64,000 nt of DNA from Pirellula sp. (lineage in GTDB: Bacteria > Planctomycetota > Planctomycetia > Pirellulales > Lacipirellulaceae). The position numbers and the translations under genes were made by a program. The stretch covers positions 124,001-188,000 of the forward strand of contig PNKX01000007.1 of NCBI GenBank assembly GCA_013822725.1, read 5' to 3'. Shown here one piece after another: positions 17,954 through 25,578 of the stretch (position 1 is the stretch's first letter; the number at the start of each line of letters is the position of its first letter). Below the pieces are notes generated by a model. That model made no database searches. It was not told the DNA's origin and saw only the letters and a program-made list of their open reading frames with translations.

Positions 17954-18354
17954 GTTGCGGTCCTAACGACTCGCTCGGCCACGGAACCCAAAAGAAGATG
18001 CTTGAGGCCAGTTCTTCCGTGAGAAGGCATCACGATCAGCCCAGCCTTCAGGTCAGTCGCAACCTTCACGATCTCGGCGCCAGGATCTCCGATGCGGACC
18101 TCAACGTTGATCTCCTCATACTGAGGGCCTGAAAAACGCTTAAGCAAGGCCGCTTCCAGCGAGATCCGCCTCGCCTCATCGCTGACGGTGTCATAAATGA
18201 CTACCGGTTCGACGATGAGGATCGGCGGCGTCACATGAATTGCCGTGACGTGAGCTGCGTTTCCTGCGAGTTCAATCGCCGTAGCCACGGAATGGTCCGA
18301 TTCGGCGGAGAAATCCACGGGCGCAACAATCGGAACGTCATTGAAGTTTTTCAT
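17926..18354 (-). CDS. Universal stress protein UspA family
   Basis: This 142-residue single-domain Usp starts MKNFNDVPIVAPVDFSAESDHSV, with the conserved first beta-strand and PVDFS. The C-terminal nucleotide motif is VMPSHGRTGLKHLLLGSVAERVVR followed by CPVLVLR, matching the GxxGxxxxxxGS(VxxxVVR) ATP-binding type. The ATG at 18354 has AAAGG eight bases upstream; the longer TTG-initiated frame is less likely. It is the fifth gene of a minus-strand stress island and overlaps the transporter gene downstream. Confidence 0.9.
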   Translation of the reverse strand: MKNFNDVPIVAPVDFSAESDHSVATAIELAGNAAHVTAIHVTPPILIVEPVVIYDTVSDEARRISLEAALLKRFSGPQYEEINVEVRIGDPGAEIVKVATDLKAGLIVMPSHGRTGLKHLLLGSVAERVVRTATCPVLVLRK

Positions 18355-18423
18355 GGAAGTGCCTTTCAATTGGCTGAGAATTTTAAGCGGCTGTAGACGT
18401 CGCTCAACCCTCCGCCGGTTCGT

Positions 18424-18822
18424 CTACATGCCCTCTCCAAGAACATTCATCAGCTTGAGCCACTGTTTCATGACCTGGCGATGATGTCGTTTGATGCGAT
18501 CGTGTCGCTCCAGCTCCTTCTGATGCAACTCAACTTCGTGAGCAAAGCGCACGTCGGGAGACAGTTGCTCGTCGCAGCAAGGCTGATCCGTCGCCAGTAT
18601 GCGCTCTTCTTTGCCGATGCGTTCCTTGTAAGCTCGAATCGCCTCGGCTTGCGCGGCCAACGCCCGTTCGTGACTATCAAGGTTCGCCTGCAGGCGTGGA
18701 GCCTCAGATTTCACTTGATAGAGTTCGAACTGCCAAGTGCGCACCTCATCGAGCCAGAGGGCGTTTTCGGATTTCCATTCCAAGTGCTCATGATGCATCG
18801 TTTCTTCAAGTTTTGAAGCCAT
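18424..18822 (-). CDS. Coiled-coil hypothetical protein, 132 aa
   Basis: This 132-residue charged, almost entirely alpha-helical protein is rich in Glu, Lys, Arg and His, with heptad-like spacing across about residues 25-75 and again 95-125. It has no signal or membrane segment. CC lies near residue 82. An AAGGGGG stands six bases upstream of the ATG, supporting the start. Its position between Hsp20 and Usp genes suggests a role in the same stress response, but no function is known to me. Confidence 0.7.
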   Translation of the reverse strand: MASKLEETMHHEHLEWKSENALWLDEVRTWQFELYQVKSEAPRLQANLDSHERALAAQAEAIRAYKERIGKEERILATDQPCCDEQLSPDVRFAHEVELHQKELERHDRIKRHHRQVMKQWLKLMNVLGEGM

Positions 18823-18930
18823 GATAACCCCCTTCGCCGCGCAGCCGTAAGGCTTCCGTCATGGGACCGCAAATCGCAGCGTCGCTGCGGCATTGAATTG
18901 TCCGCAGCGACGGTCGGCTGCTTACGCCAG

Positions 18931-19389
18931 TTACTCTTGCACCTTGATCTTTCGGCTCTTGCCGTTCTCGATCTTTTGGAGCGATACGGTCAGAACTCCG
19001 TTGCGGAATTTCGCGTCGACCTTCTCCTCGGCGACGCGGACCGGGATCGCCACGGAACGCGCGAAACTTCCGCTGCGCCGTTCGATGCGATGGAACGTCG
19101 CTTTCTCTTCCTTCTTTTCTTCCTCGCGAGCTCCGCTGACCGTCAGCACGTTGTTGTTGAGCTGCACGTCGATGTCATCGGCATCGAAGCCTGGCAGATC
19201 CATCCGCACTTCAACGGCGCTGCTCGTTTCCTTCAGATCGAGAGGGGGCATCAGCGGCGTCGCCAACCATCCCGGAGCGCGCTCGCCGACGACCTGATTC
19301 CACAACCCTTCAAATTCATCCCGCATCGCTTGAAAAGGTTCCCAGGAACCAAGGGTGCGAGGCTCTCGTTTGGCAATGGCGGTTGTCAT
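18931..19389 (-). CDS. Small heat-shock protein Hsp20 (alpha-crystallin)
   Basis: This 152-residue ATP-independent holdase contains the alpha-crystallin domain from about residue 45 to 150, starting PPLDLKETSSAVEVRMDLPG. It includes DIDVQLNNNVLTVSG, the conserved FARSVAIPVRV and the GVLTVSLQK strand. The ATG at 19389 has AAGGAG six bases upstream and is preferred over the TTG at 19407. It shares the island with BON, Usp and coiled-coil genes, so heat or envelope stress is the likely signal. Confidence 0.93.
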   Translation of the reverse strand: MTTAIAKREPRTLGSWEPFQAMRDEFEGLWNQVVGERAPGWLATPLMPPLDLKETSSAVEVRMDLPGFDADDIDVQLNNNVLTVSGAREEEKKEEKATFHRIERRSGSFARSVAIPVRVAEEKVDAKFRNGVLTVSLQKIENGKSRKIKVQE

Positions 19390-19452
19390 GACTTTCTCCT
19401 TGTTCAATGGAGCGATCAGAAATGGCTCGCCGACTCCATAGCAACTGACGCA

Positions 19453-19536
19453 TCAGTTGCAGAATTGAGCCATGGCAAGCAGGGCGACGACGAACGTCGC
19501 CACGAATAGAAACATCAGCCACGAATGAACGTTCAT
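19453..19536 (-). CDS. Candidate 27-residue single-pass membrane protein
   Basis: This short open frame starts MNVHSWLMFLFVATFVV and ends MAQFCN. It has one continuous hydrophobic helix of about 18 residues, a short polar N-terminus and a C-terminal Cys. A GAGGG lies six bases upstream of the ATG. It sits between the BON gene (29 bases away) and the Hsp20 gene on the same strand. The size and helix resemble small stress-induced membrane proteins, but chance cannot be excluded without conservation data. Confidence 0.45.
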   Translation of the reverse strand: MNVHSWLMFLFVATFVVALLAMAQFCN

Positions 19537-19564
19537 CGGGACCCTCGTTTCCTCTTCTTGGGCG

Positions 19565-20227
19565 CTAAGCGTTGCCAGCGCCGATTGTGAGGCCGTTGTC
19601 GACCGCAATCACTCCTGGCGCAGCCCGGGCGACTCTTTCCGCCTCGGTGAACTCGGACCACGAGTCGACGTAACCCTTGAGTTTCACGACGCCGCCCGAG
19701 GTATCGACCTGGACGTGGCCTGCGTCGAGTTCGGCCTTGCGTTTGAAGGCCGCTTCGATCTTGCTTTTGACGTCGGCCGCTTTGGGCTTGGGACCTATCG
19801 CTATATTGTTCGACACTCCCTTGACCCCTACCAAGTGACACACCGCGTTCCGAGCGGCAACACGCTGGAACTGCCAGTCGAGGTTGCCGTCTAAGGTGAT
19901 CCAGCCGTCACGTACCGTCACGGTGACCTTGTCGTCGGGAATCGACGTGTGCCACTTCAATGCATTGAGAGCGGCAGCGGCAATCTCCGTGTCGTTTCGC
20001 TCACTCGCTCCTTGAAGGCGTACGTCGATGTCATTCGCTACGGCCTTAACGCCGGCAATTGACTTCGCCAAACGCTCTGCTTCCATCTTTTCGGTGTAAC
20101 GAGAGACCGCACCGGTGAGCGTGATGACGCCGGCGGACGCGGCGACCCCAATCTGCGAGGCGTCGATGCTCGGTTCCCATTCCAATTCGTCGATCACGTC
20201 GCGCCGAAGTTGTGAATCTGTTTTCAT
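19565..20227 (-). CDS. Triple BON-domain protein (OsmY-like)
   Basis: This is a 220-residue protein of three tandem BON domains (about 1-70, 75-145, 150-218). Each begins with a D-x-[EK]-I-x-x-x-x-x-x-L-like helix and carries an ITLTGAV, ITLDGNL or VKLKGYV strand followed by an AERVAR or AxxxV helix. BON domains bind phospholipids or other proteins; OsmY-like proteins respond to osmotic stress. No signal peptide is visible, unlike periplasmic OsmY, so a cytoplasmic form is possible. AAGGGGG lies about nine bases before the ATG. Confidence 0.88.
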   Translation of the reverse strand: MKTDSQLRRDVIDELEWEPSIDASQIGVAASAGVITLTGAVSRYTEKMEAERLAKSIAGVKAVANDIDVRLQGASERNDTEIAAAALNALKWHTSIPDDKVTVTVRDGWITLDGNLDWQFQRVAARNAVCHLVGVKGVSNNIAIGPKPKAADVKSKIEAAFKRKAELDAGHVQVDTSGGVVKLKGYVDSWSEFTEAERVARAAPGVIAVDNGLTIGAGNA

Positions 20228-20562
20228 GGCTTCAATCCCCCTTGAGAACACTAAACGGCGGCGGATGTAATGCCCCCGCTTGATTCTTTTGCAAAGTGCA
20301 TACCGCCGACGCTTGTTGTCGCTTGGAGCATTTGCCGCGTCAAATTCCGGTCGTCTCGTCACGACCCGCATGGACGCTCCCCCCATGTGCGGGAGTGCGA
20401 TGAAGCACATGCGCGCCAACGGGGACGACCGCTAGAACGGCGCAATGCAAATTGCCGTCGTCTTCTGCCGATTGTCGGTCGGAAGGTCCTCAGGCGCATT
20501 GTTTGCGGTTGAGACGTCTAGGAGGCGTGCAAGTGCGTCCGCCGGAAGGTGGGGATAAGCAA
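20228..20562. promoter_or_regulatory. Divergent promoter region between stress island and primase-like operon
   Basis: This 335-base gap lies between two genes transcribed away from each other, so promoters for both must lie here. I saw no gene, no long inverted repeat and no confident sigma-factor boxes. Confidence 0.4.
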
Positions 20563-22017
20563 ATGACGGCAGAGTATTACGACGACCCCCATGTTCGGGC
20601 ACGCTTCGCGGAGTTTCTTGGCGGATCGCCGTCTGAGGAGACGACTGCCCGCTTCATCTCCATCGAGGGAGTCGGCGCTTGCAAGTGGTATCACCCTCAC
20701 CCAATTAGCGCACTGCCCGAGCTGTTGAAGAAGCATACTGAAGTCGCCCGATCGCTGTGGGACAGCGAATCGCTCCTTGTCGACCTCGACATGGAATACG
20801 TGAACTTTGACGATGCGGCTGAACCATATCGCGATTCTCGGCGAGCTTTTGGCATCCAACGTCCCATCGTTGATGCCATTGAGGAACTGCTTGCAGGCTA
20901 TGGGATCGCGCCGCTTCATCTGTTGAGCGGGCGAGGACATCATTTCATTTGGCGTCTGGATCGGCAGTCGCATGTCTGCGGCATGCTCGCCCATCTCGGC
21001 CGCCTACCCGACACTGTTCTCGGGAAGTACGCCGAGCCTCAGCCGCCAGAGGGTCTCAAAGTGCCGCTTGATCTTGCGGCTGCCTTTCACGGCCTGGGAC
21101 TGGTCATGGAATTCTTCGCCCATCGGATCTTGCAATCTGCAGGAGACTGCGAGATTCCGCTGGAGTTAACCGCTGTGGAGGTGGGACCAATCAATCGCGG
21201 TCGCGAAATTGTCTCGCTTGATCTGTCGGAATACGGCGACCCGCTGCATACCCGAACGCTCCGTATTCCTTTCAGCCGGTACCTGAAATCAGAGCGTTGC
21301 AACTCGACCTCGTCTAAAAGCGAGAGCTCCGCATCTCCCGTATTCGTCATTCCGCTGCACGAAATGGACGAACTGACCGCCTTGGGCGTCATGCGCGACG
21401 AAGCGCAGGTCCGCTTGTTGGCGCGTCGCGCGTCAACGCAAATCCCCGAGCAGTCGCGCGGCATGACTGAACTGGTGGCGGATTACAAAGCTTCTGAGTT
21501 GGCCCGCTTCCACGACTATTTCCATCAGAGCGACCACGATGCTCCAGAAAGGTGGCATGCCACCTACGACCGAACTCCTCTCGGAGCGTTGCCGCGATGC
21601 GTCAGCCATATCCTGCAACATCCCAACGATTTGCTTCTCAAGCCTGCGGGTATCCAGCACGTCGTAAGAACTCTCACGGCGGTGGGTTGGCATCCGCGGC
21701 ACATTGCCGGACTCATCCGTTCAAAGTACGAGCGCAATTATCAGTGGACTCCAGGCTGGTGCGCCTACGATGCGGCTCTGCGGGCGGATTTTTACACCCG
21801 ACTCTTCGCCGGGTTATTCGCTGACAATCTCGATCCGTTAGTCGACTTCAACTGCCAATCAACCGAGGAAAAGGGTTATTGCTCGTGGACAGGTTGCGGG
21901 GAGATTCTGGAAAACCATCGATTACTACTCGTGAACCGCATGAAAGAGTTCGGACAAAGAGTCGCTCTCAGCAGCCAAGCGAAGCAAAACGTTTGCGACT
22001 CAAGATTGGAGAAATGA
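20563..22017 (+). CDS. Archaeo-eukaryotic primase-like protein with Cys-rich, PriL-like C-terminus
   Basis: This 484-residue protein shows the three AEP active-site motifs: LLVDLDMEY (Asp74, Asp76), LSGRGHHFIW (Ser122, His126, His127) and VSLDLSEYGDPLHTRTLRIPF (Asp220). That order and spacing match the small subunit of archaeal/eukaryotic primases and prim-pols. The C-terminal part has LPRCVSHIL (Cys346), then Cys400, Cys431 and Cys440 (also Cys445). Together with the helical GIQHVVRTLTAVGWHPRHIAGLI segment between, this resembles the [4Fe-4S] domain of the large primase subunit PriL. AAGGTGGGGA precedes the ATG. It is followed after one base by a TIM-barrel gene. The assignment is by motif only. 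Confidence 0.72.
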   Translation: MTAEYYDDPHVRARFAEFLGGSPSEETTARFISIEGVGACKWYHPHPISALPELLKKHTEVARSLWDSESLLVDLDMEYVNFDDAAEPYRDSRRAFGIQRPIVDAIEELLAGYGIAPLHLLSGRGHHFIWRLDRQSHVCGMLAHLGRLPDTVLGKYAEPQPPEGLKVPLDLAAAFHGLGLVMEFFAHRILQSAGDCEIPLELTAVEVGPINRGREIVSLDLSEYGDPLHTRTLRIPFSRYLKSERCNSTSSKSESSASPVFVIPLHEMDELTALGVMRDEAQVRLLARRASTQIPEQSRGMTELVADYKASELARFHDYFHQSDHDAPERWHATYDRTPLGALPRCVSHILQHPNDLLLKPAGIQHVVRTLTAVGWHPRHIAGLIRSKYERNYQWTPGWCAYDAALRADFYTRLFAGLFADNLDPLVDFNCQSTEEKGYCSWTGCGEILENHRLLLVNRMKEFGQRVALSSQAKQNVCDSRLEK

Positions 22018-22018
22018 A

Positions 22019-22873
22019 ATGAGCGACTGGCCGATTGGCATCTCGACCGGATGCTTCTATCAGCGCAGTATCTTCGACTGCTTGGAACAAGTCCGCGACG
22101 CGGGCTTCACGATTATCGAAATCTGTTCCTTCCCCGCCCATTTGGATTATCGTGATCTGGGATTGGTGAAACGGGCCTCGCAACGCATTCGAGAACTTCA
22201 CCTGGAGCCGTATTCGTTCCACGCCCCCTTTGCCGACCATATCGACATCACGTCGTTAGACCCTGCGGTGCGTGGGCCGGCGGTGATCGCCGTCGAACAA
22301 GCGGCTGCCGCCGCCGCCGAGTTGGGCGCTCATTACTTCGTCATTCACCCAGGGCCTGAACGATCCCCGATTCCCGGCGAGGAGCGGCTTCGCCGGATGG
22401 AGACGGCGGCTGATTCCTTAAATCACCTTGTGAGGCGCTGTCGGGAACTTGGGACTGCGTTGGTCCTCGAAAACATGCTTCCGCACTTGTTCTTTGGACA
22501 CGCCAAAGACATTCTTTGGATATTGGGGGCGATTAACGCCTGCGACGTCGGCATCTGCCTAGATACCGGTCATGCGTATCTTTCAGGCGACTTGCCAACG
22601 ATAGTCCACAAGCTATCCGGTCATTTGTGGATGGTCCACGCTAGCGACAACTACGGCAGCCGCGACGACCATTCGCCGCCCGGCAACGGCTCAATTGATT
22701 GGTCCGCGCTAGTAGCCCAGCTGGCCCGACTTCGCTTCGAAGGGAACATCATTCTTGAAATCGCAGCGGACGCCTCTGGAAACGTCGATTTCGACGCCGC
22801 CCAACGCTCAAGAAAATACCTCCACGAACTCGCGGGTCGTCAAGAACTTTCGCAGCGGTTCGGGCCTGCATAA
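22019..22873 (+). CDS. TIM-barrel protein, endonuclease IV-like or sugar-phosphate isomerase-like
   Basis: This 284-residue protein belongs to the AP-endonuclease-2/xylose-isomerase-like superfamily. Candidate metal ligands fall in the order of endonuclease IV: His68 (SFHAPF), His110 (VIHPG), Glu151 (LVLENM), Asp182 and His185 (LDTGH), His207 (MVHASDN), Asp216 and His218 (GSRDDH), Glu247 (ILEI). The PPGNGSIDW tail is also common in sugar-phosphate epimerases of this superfamily, so both an AP endonuclease and an isomerase remain possible. The one-base gap to the primase-like gene implies coupled translation. No signal peptide is present. Confidence 0.75.
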   Translation: MSDWPIGISTGCFYQRSIFDCLEQVRDAGFTIIEICSFPAHLDYRDLGLVKRASQRIRELHLEPYSFHAPFADHIDITSLDPAVRGPAVIAVEQAAAAAAELGAHYFVIHPGPERSPIPGEERLRRMETAADSLNHLVRRCRELGTALVLENMLPHLFFGHAKDILWILGAINACDVGICLDTGHAYLSGDLPTIVHKLSGHLWMVHASDNYGSRDDHSPPGNGSIDWSALVAQLARLRFEGNIILEIAADASGNVDFDAAQRSRKYLHELAGRQELSQRFGPA

Positions 22874-22900
22874 CTAAGCTCGTCCTTCCGATGGCGTAAG

Positions 22901-22980
22901 CCCAAAAATTCCGCCAACTACCCTGCAGAAAATGGCCGCGCCGTTTGCTAGGTTCGAGGAGGTCAGGCGTTCCAACCCGG
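22901..22980. repeat. Dispersed direct repeat, copy 1
   Basis: This 80-bp non-coding stretch (ATTCCGCCAACTACCCTGCA followed by a GGCCGCGCC and TGCTAGGTTCGA segment) recurs in the same orientation at 31289-31370 with about 80 percent identity by eye. No inverted arms and no ORF explain it. Confidence 0.8.
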
Positions 22981-23086
22981 CGGAACCCGCTCCAGCGGCC
23001 AGGCCGCAGCGTGGCGGCAGTCAGTAAAGAATGTCGAACCCACCCATAAACCGGCTCGCTGATCGCTGATATCCCCCTCCGCTCTC

Positions 23087-23959
23087 TCACACATCGCAAA
23101 CGCGAAACCCCTCCGCCAGCGAAGTCAGCGGATCGCGAACAGGAATGAACTCCTGGGCCACGTACCCGTCGTACCCCGTCTCGACGATCGCCCGCATGAT
23201 CGCGGGATAGTTCAGTTCCTGCGTCTCGTCGATCTCATGTCGGCCCGGGTTGCCGCCGGTGTGGTAGTGGCCAGTCGAGTCTTTGTTGTCCTGAATGGTG
23301 CGGATAACGTCTCCCTCCATGATCTGCATGTGGTAGATGTCGTAGAGAAGCTTGAACCGGGGCGAGCCAACCTGCTTGACGAGTTCGACGCCCCAGGGGG
23401 TGCGGTCGCACATGTAGTCGGCGTGGTCGACGCGGCTGTTGAGCAGTTCCATGCAAATGGTGACGTTCTTCTTTTCGGCCAAGCCGACGAGTTGCTTCAG
23501 GCCGGCGGTGCAGTTCTTGAGGCCTTCTTCGTCGCTCATGCCGCGGCGGTTGCCGGAGAAGCAGATGACGTTCGGCAGCCCGTGCTTGGCGGCGAACTCG
23601 ATATGTTCGCCGAGAGCCTTGTTGAGTTGGTCGTGGTGCTCCGTGCGATTGAAGCCGCGGTCGATCGCGTCGGCGCCGCTGAGCATTGCGCAGGTGAGCC
23701 CGGCGGCTTGGACCGTGGGGAATTCTTCGGGCGTGACGAGTTCGATCGACTGGTAACCGATCTTCTTCGCGGCGGCGGCGAGTTGGTCGAGCGGGATGCC
23801 GTTGTAGCACCAACGGCAGAGCGATTGCTTGACGTTCCCTTTGGGGGCGGCGACCTCATCGGCTTGCGCGGCGATGAACGAGGCGCCGAGGGTAGCGGCG
23901 ATCGCAGCGCCGGCGGCTTTGGCGGCGGTGCGGCGGTTCCATTGCATCGACTCGGACAT
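23087..23959 (-). CDS. Tat-exported hydroxypyruvate isomerase-like TIM barrel
   Basis: This 290-residue protein has a twin-arginine-type signal (WNRRTAAKAAGAAIAATLGASFIAA) at residues 7-31. The barrel starts with LCRWCYNGIPLDQLAAAAKKIGYQSIELV. MELLNSRVDHADYMCDR and LLYDIYHMQIMEGDVI resemble hydroxypyruvate isomerase (Hyi), with Glu and Asp metal ligands and YHMQI. It ends in VAQEFIPVRDPLTSLAEGF. The ATG at 23959 has GAGGAG eight bases upstream; the longer frame to 24139 is not supported. Its location outside the cytoplasm argues against classical central metabolism. Confidence 0.87.
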   Translation of the reverse strand: MSESMQWNRRTAAKAAGAAIAATLGASFIAAQADEVAAPKGNVKQSLCRWCYNGIPLDQLAAAAKKIGYQSIELVTPEEFPTVQAAGLTCAMLSGADAIDRGFNRTEHHDQLNKALGEHIEFAAKHGLPNVICFSGNRRGMSDEEGLKNCTAGLKQLVGLAEKKNVTICMELLNSRVDHADYMCDRTPWGVELVKQVGSPRFKLLYDIYHMQIMEGDVIRTIQDNKDSTGHYHTGGNPGRHEIDETQELNYPAIMRAIVETGYDGYVAQEFIPVRDPLTSLAEGFRVCDV

Positions 23960-24287
23960 GTGGGCTCTCCTCGCGTGGTTGATGAGTGACTGCAGCGGAT
24001 GAGGCCGCCGACTCGATTCTCGATGATACGCGATCGCCGAGCAACCGCTTGGCAGCCGATTGAAGGTCGCACTCCATGGGCCGCCCGGTCTGCGTACAGA
24101 GGAAGGGGTCGGGAATCTTTTGCCACTGGGCGGCGACAATGCAAAAGAAACTCACCAGTGGCAAAAGGTTCCCGACCCCGTTCAACGCCTCCACCTCATG
24201 CCACGCTTCTCCCCGCCAAACGCTAGAATAACCACGCCCGCCAGAGCCCGCCGCCCGTTACCGAACCAGCCACGAAAGACGTCGACC
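23960..24287. promoter_or_regulatory. Divergent intergenic region with palindrome
   Basis: This 328-base gap lies between two genes transcribed away from each other; promoters for both are expected. It is centred on the inverted repeat at 24105-24179. I did not identify specific promoter boxes. Confidence 0.4.
24105..24179. repeat. Inverted repeat, family I (GGGGTCGGGAATC)
   Basis: The left arm is 24105-24129 and the right arm 24155-24179, 25 bp with one or two mismatches (GGTCGGGAATCTTTTGCCAC against its complement). The spacer is about 25 bp. Confidence 0.92.
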
Positions 24288-24938
24288 ATGTCCGCCGACA
24301 CGCCCGCTGACGATCGAACTTACTCGAGCGACGTCGCCTTCACCCCGGCCGTCAAAGCGATTCAGCTTCAGAAGGGCTCGCGGGTTAGTTACGCCCGCAT
24401 GGAACATGGCGGCGGCTGGCAGACGACGGTCACGCCCCAACTCGCCGAGTTCCTCTCGGGCCTCGACATGTTTTACCTCGGCACCGCCAACGCCCAGGGC
24501 CAGCCCTACATCCAGTATCGCGGCGGTTCGCCGGGGTTTCTGCGAGTCGTCGACGAGCAGACGCTCGGCTTCGCCGACTTCGGCGGCAACCGCCAATACA
24601 TCACGCTCGGCAATCTGTCGGAGAACCCGCAGGCCTTCATCTTCCTGATGGACTACGCGAACAGCCAGCGCGTGAAACTTTGGGGCCAGGCGTCGGTCGT
24701 CGAAGGCGATGCGGCGCTGGAAGAACGGCTCCGCGATCCCGCGTACCCCGGTAAAGTGGAACGAGCCATTCTGTTTAAGCTCGCAGCGTGGGACGTGAAC
24801 TGCTCGCAACATATCCACCAGCGATTTTCGCAACGCCAAGTCGCCCCGCTGATCGAGCAGCTTCAAGAGCGGATCGCGGACCTGGAAGCGGAACTCGCCC
24901 GCCTGAGATCCAAGCCCGCGGCCGGCAACGAGCATTGA
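24288..24938 (+). CDS. Pyridoxamine 5'-phosphate oxidase-family protein
   Basis: This 216-residue protein contains the split-barrel flavin-binding fold. Near residues 60-120 is FYLGTANAQGQPYIQYRGGSPGFLRV, followed by DFGGNRQYITLGNL and AFIFLMDYANSQRVKLWGQA, the signature of the PNPOx-like family related to general stress FMN-binding proteins. The C-terminus (about 180-216) is a predicted helix, probably coiled-coil. The substrate is unknown. The ATG at 24288 is chosen because the upstream frame runs through the palindrome at 24105. Confidence 0.88.
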   Translation: MSADTPADDRTYSSDVAFTPAVKAIQLQKGSRVSYARMEHGGGWQTTVTPQLAEFLSGLDMFYLGTANAQGQPYIQYRGGSPGFLRVVDEQTLGFADFGGNRQYITLGNLSENPQAFIFLMDYANSQRVKLWGQASVVEGDAALEERLRDPAYPGKVERAILFKLAAWDVNCSQHIHQRFSQRQVAPLIEQLQERIADLEAELARLRSKPAAGNEH

Positions 24939-25030
24939 TCAAGGAGGCGATCAGGCGTCAGCAATCGAGTCGCATCCGCAACGTCCCGCCTCTCTCTCTG
25001 GCCGCAAGCCGACGGCCGACAGCCCAAAAC

Positions 25031-25417
25031 TCACTTCGCCGCATCCGTCGGATCGCCCAGCTTTTTGTTGAGCGCCACCGCCTCTTTCACCAACCTCCGC
25101 ACAATCTTTTCCTCAATCCCCATCCCCTCGCGCAGTTCGAGCGTCGCCATCTCATACTTCCCCCCAGCCTTCAGCCGCGGCTCAATCTCCTTAAGCCGCT
25201 GCCCCCGCCAGAACCCAAACAGCACCCGCGCCTCCTCCGCCCGAATGAGCAACACCGGCCCGTTCGACAAATAAACCAGGTGCCGCCACTTCACCACCTC
25301 GTCGAGCTTCCCCGCCGCCAGCACCCCGGCCCGCAACGGCTCCACCAACTCGCGCCGCCAACCATCGAGCGCGGCTACATATGCATCAGGATTCGCCGCG
25401 GCGGTCGACTTTTTCAT
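25031..25417 (-). CDS. DUF1801 domain protein
   Basis: This 128-residue protein of the DUF1801 family, related to the frataxin-like YdhG/IscA-associated fold, contains a conserved WRRELVEPLRAGVLAAGKLDEVVKWRHLVY segment, then VLLIRAEEARVLFGFWRG and a long C-terminal helix. GAGGAA stands upstream of the ATG at 25417; a further in-frame start at 25432 is weaker. No function has been fixed for the family. Confidence 0.82.
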   Translation of the reverse strand: MKKSTAAANPDAYVAALDGWRRELVEPLRAGVLAAGKLDEVVKWRHLVYLSNGPVLLIRAEEARVLFGFWRGQRLKEIEPRLKAGGKYEMATLELREGMGIEEKIVRRLVKEAVALNKKLGDPTDAAK

Positions 25418-25578
25418 CACAGTTCCTCGCACAGCGAATCGCCAGCAGGCGTCGAGAGCCTTTTTCCCGTCGAGCGATTCTCAGTTTCCTACACAGCATC
25501 TCTTGCCCCCCAACCATCAAAGGAGGCGACGTACGCGGCGTGATGACTGAAATATCGCGTCGACGGGGCTGTAAAACT

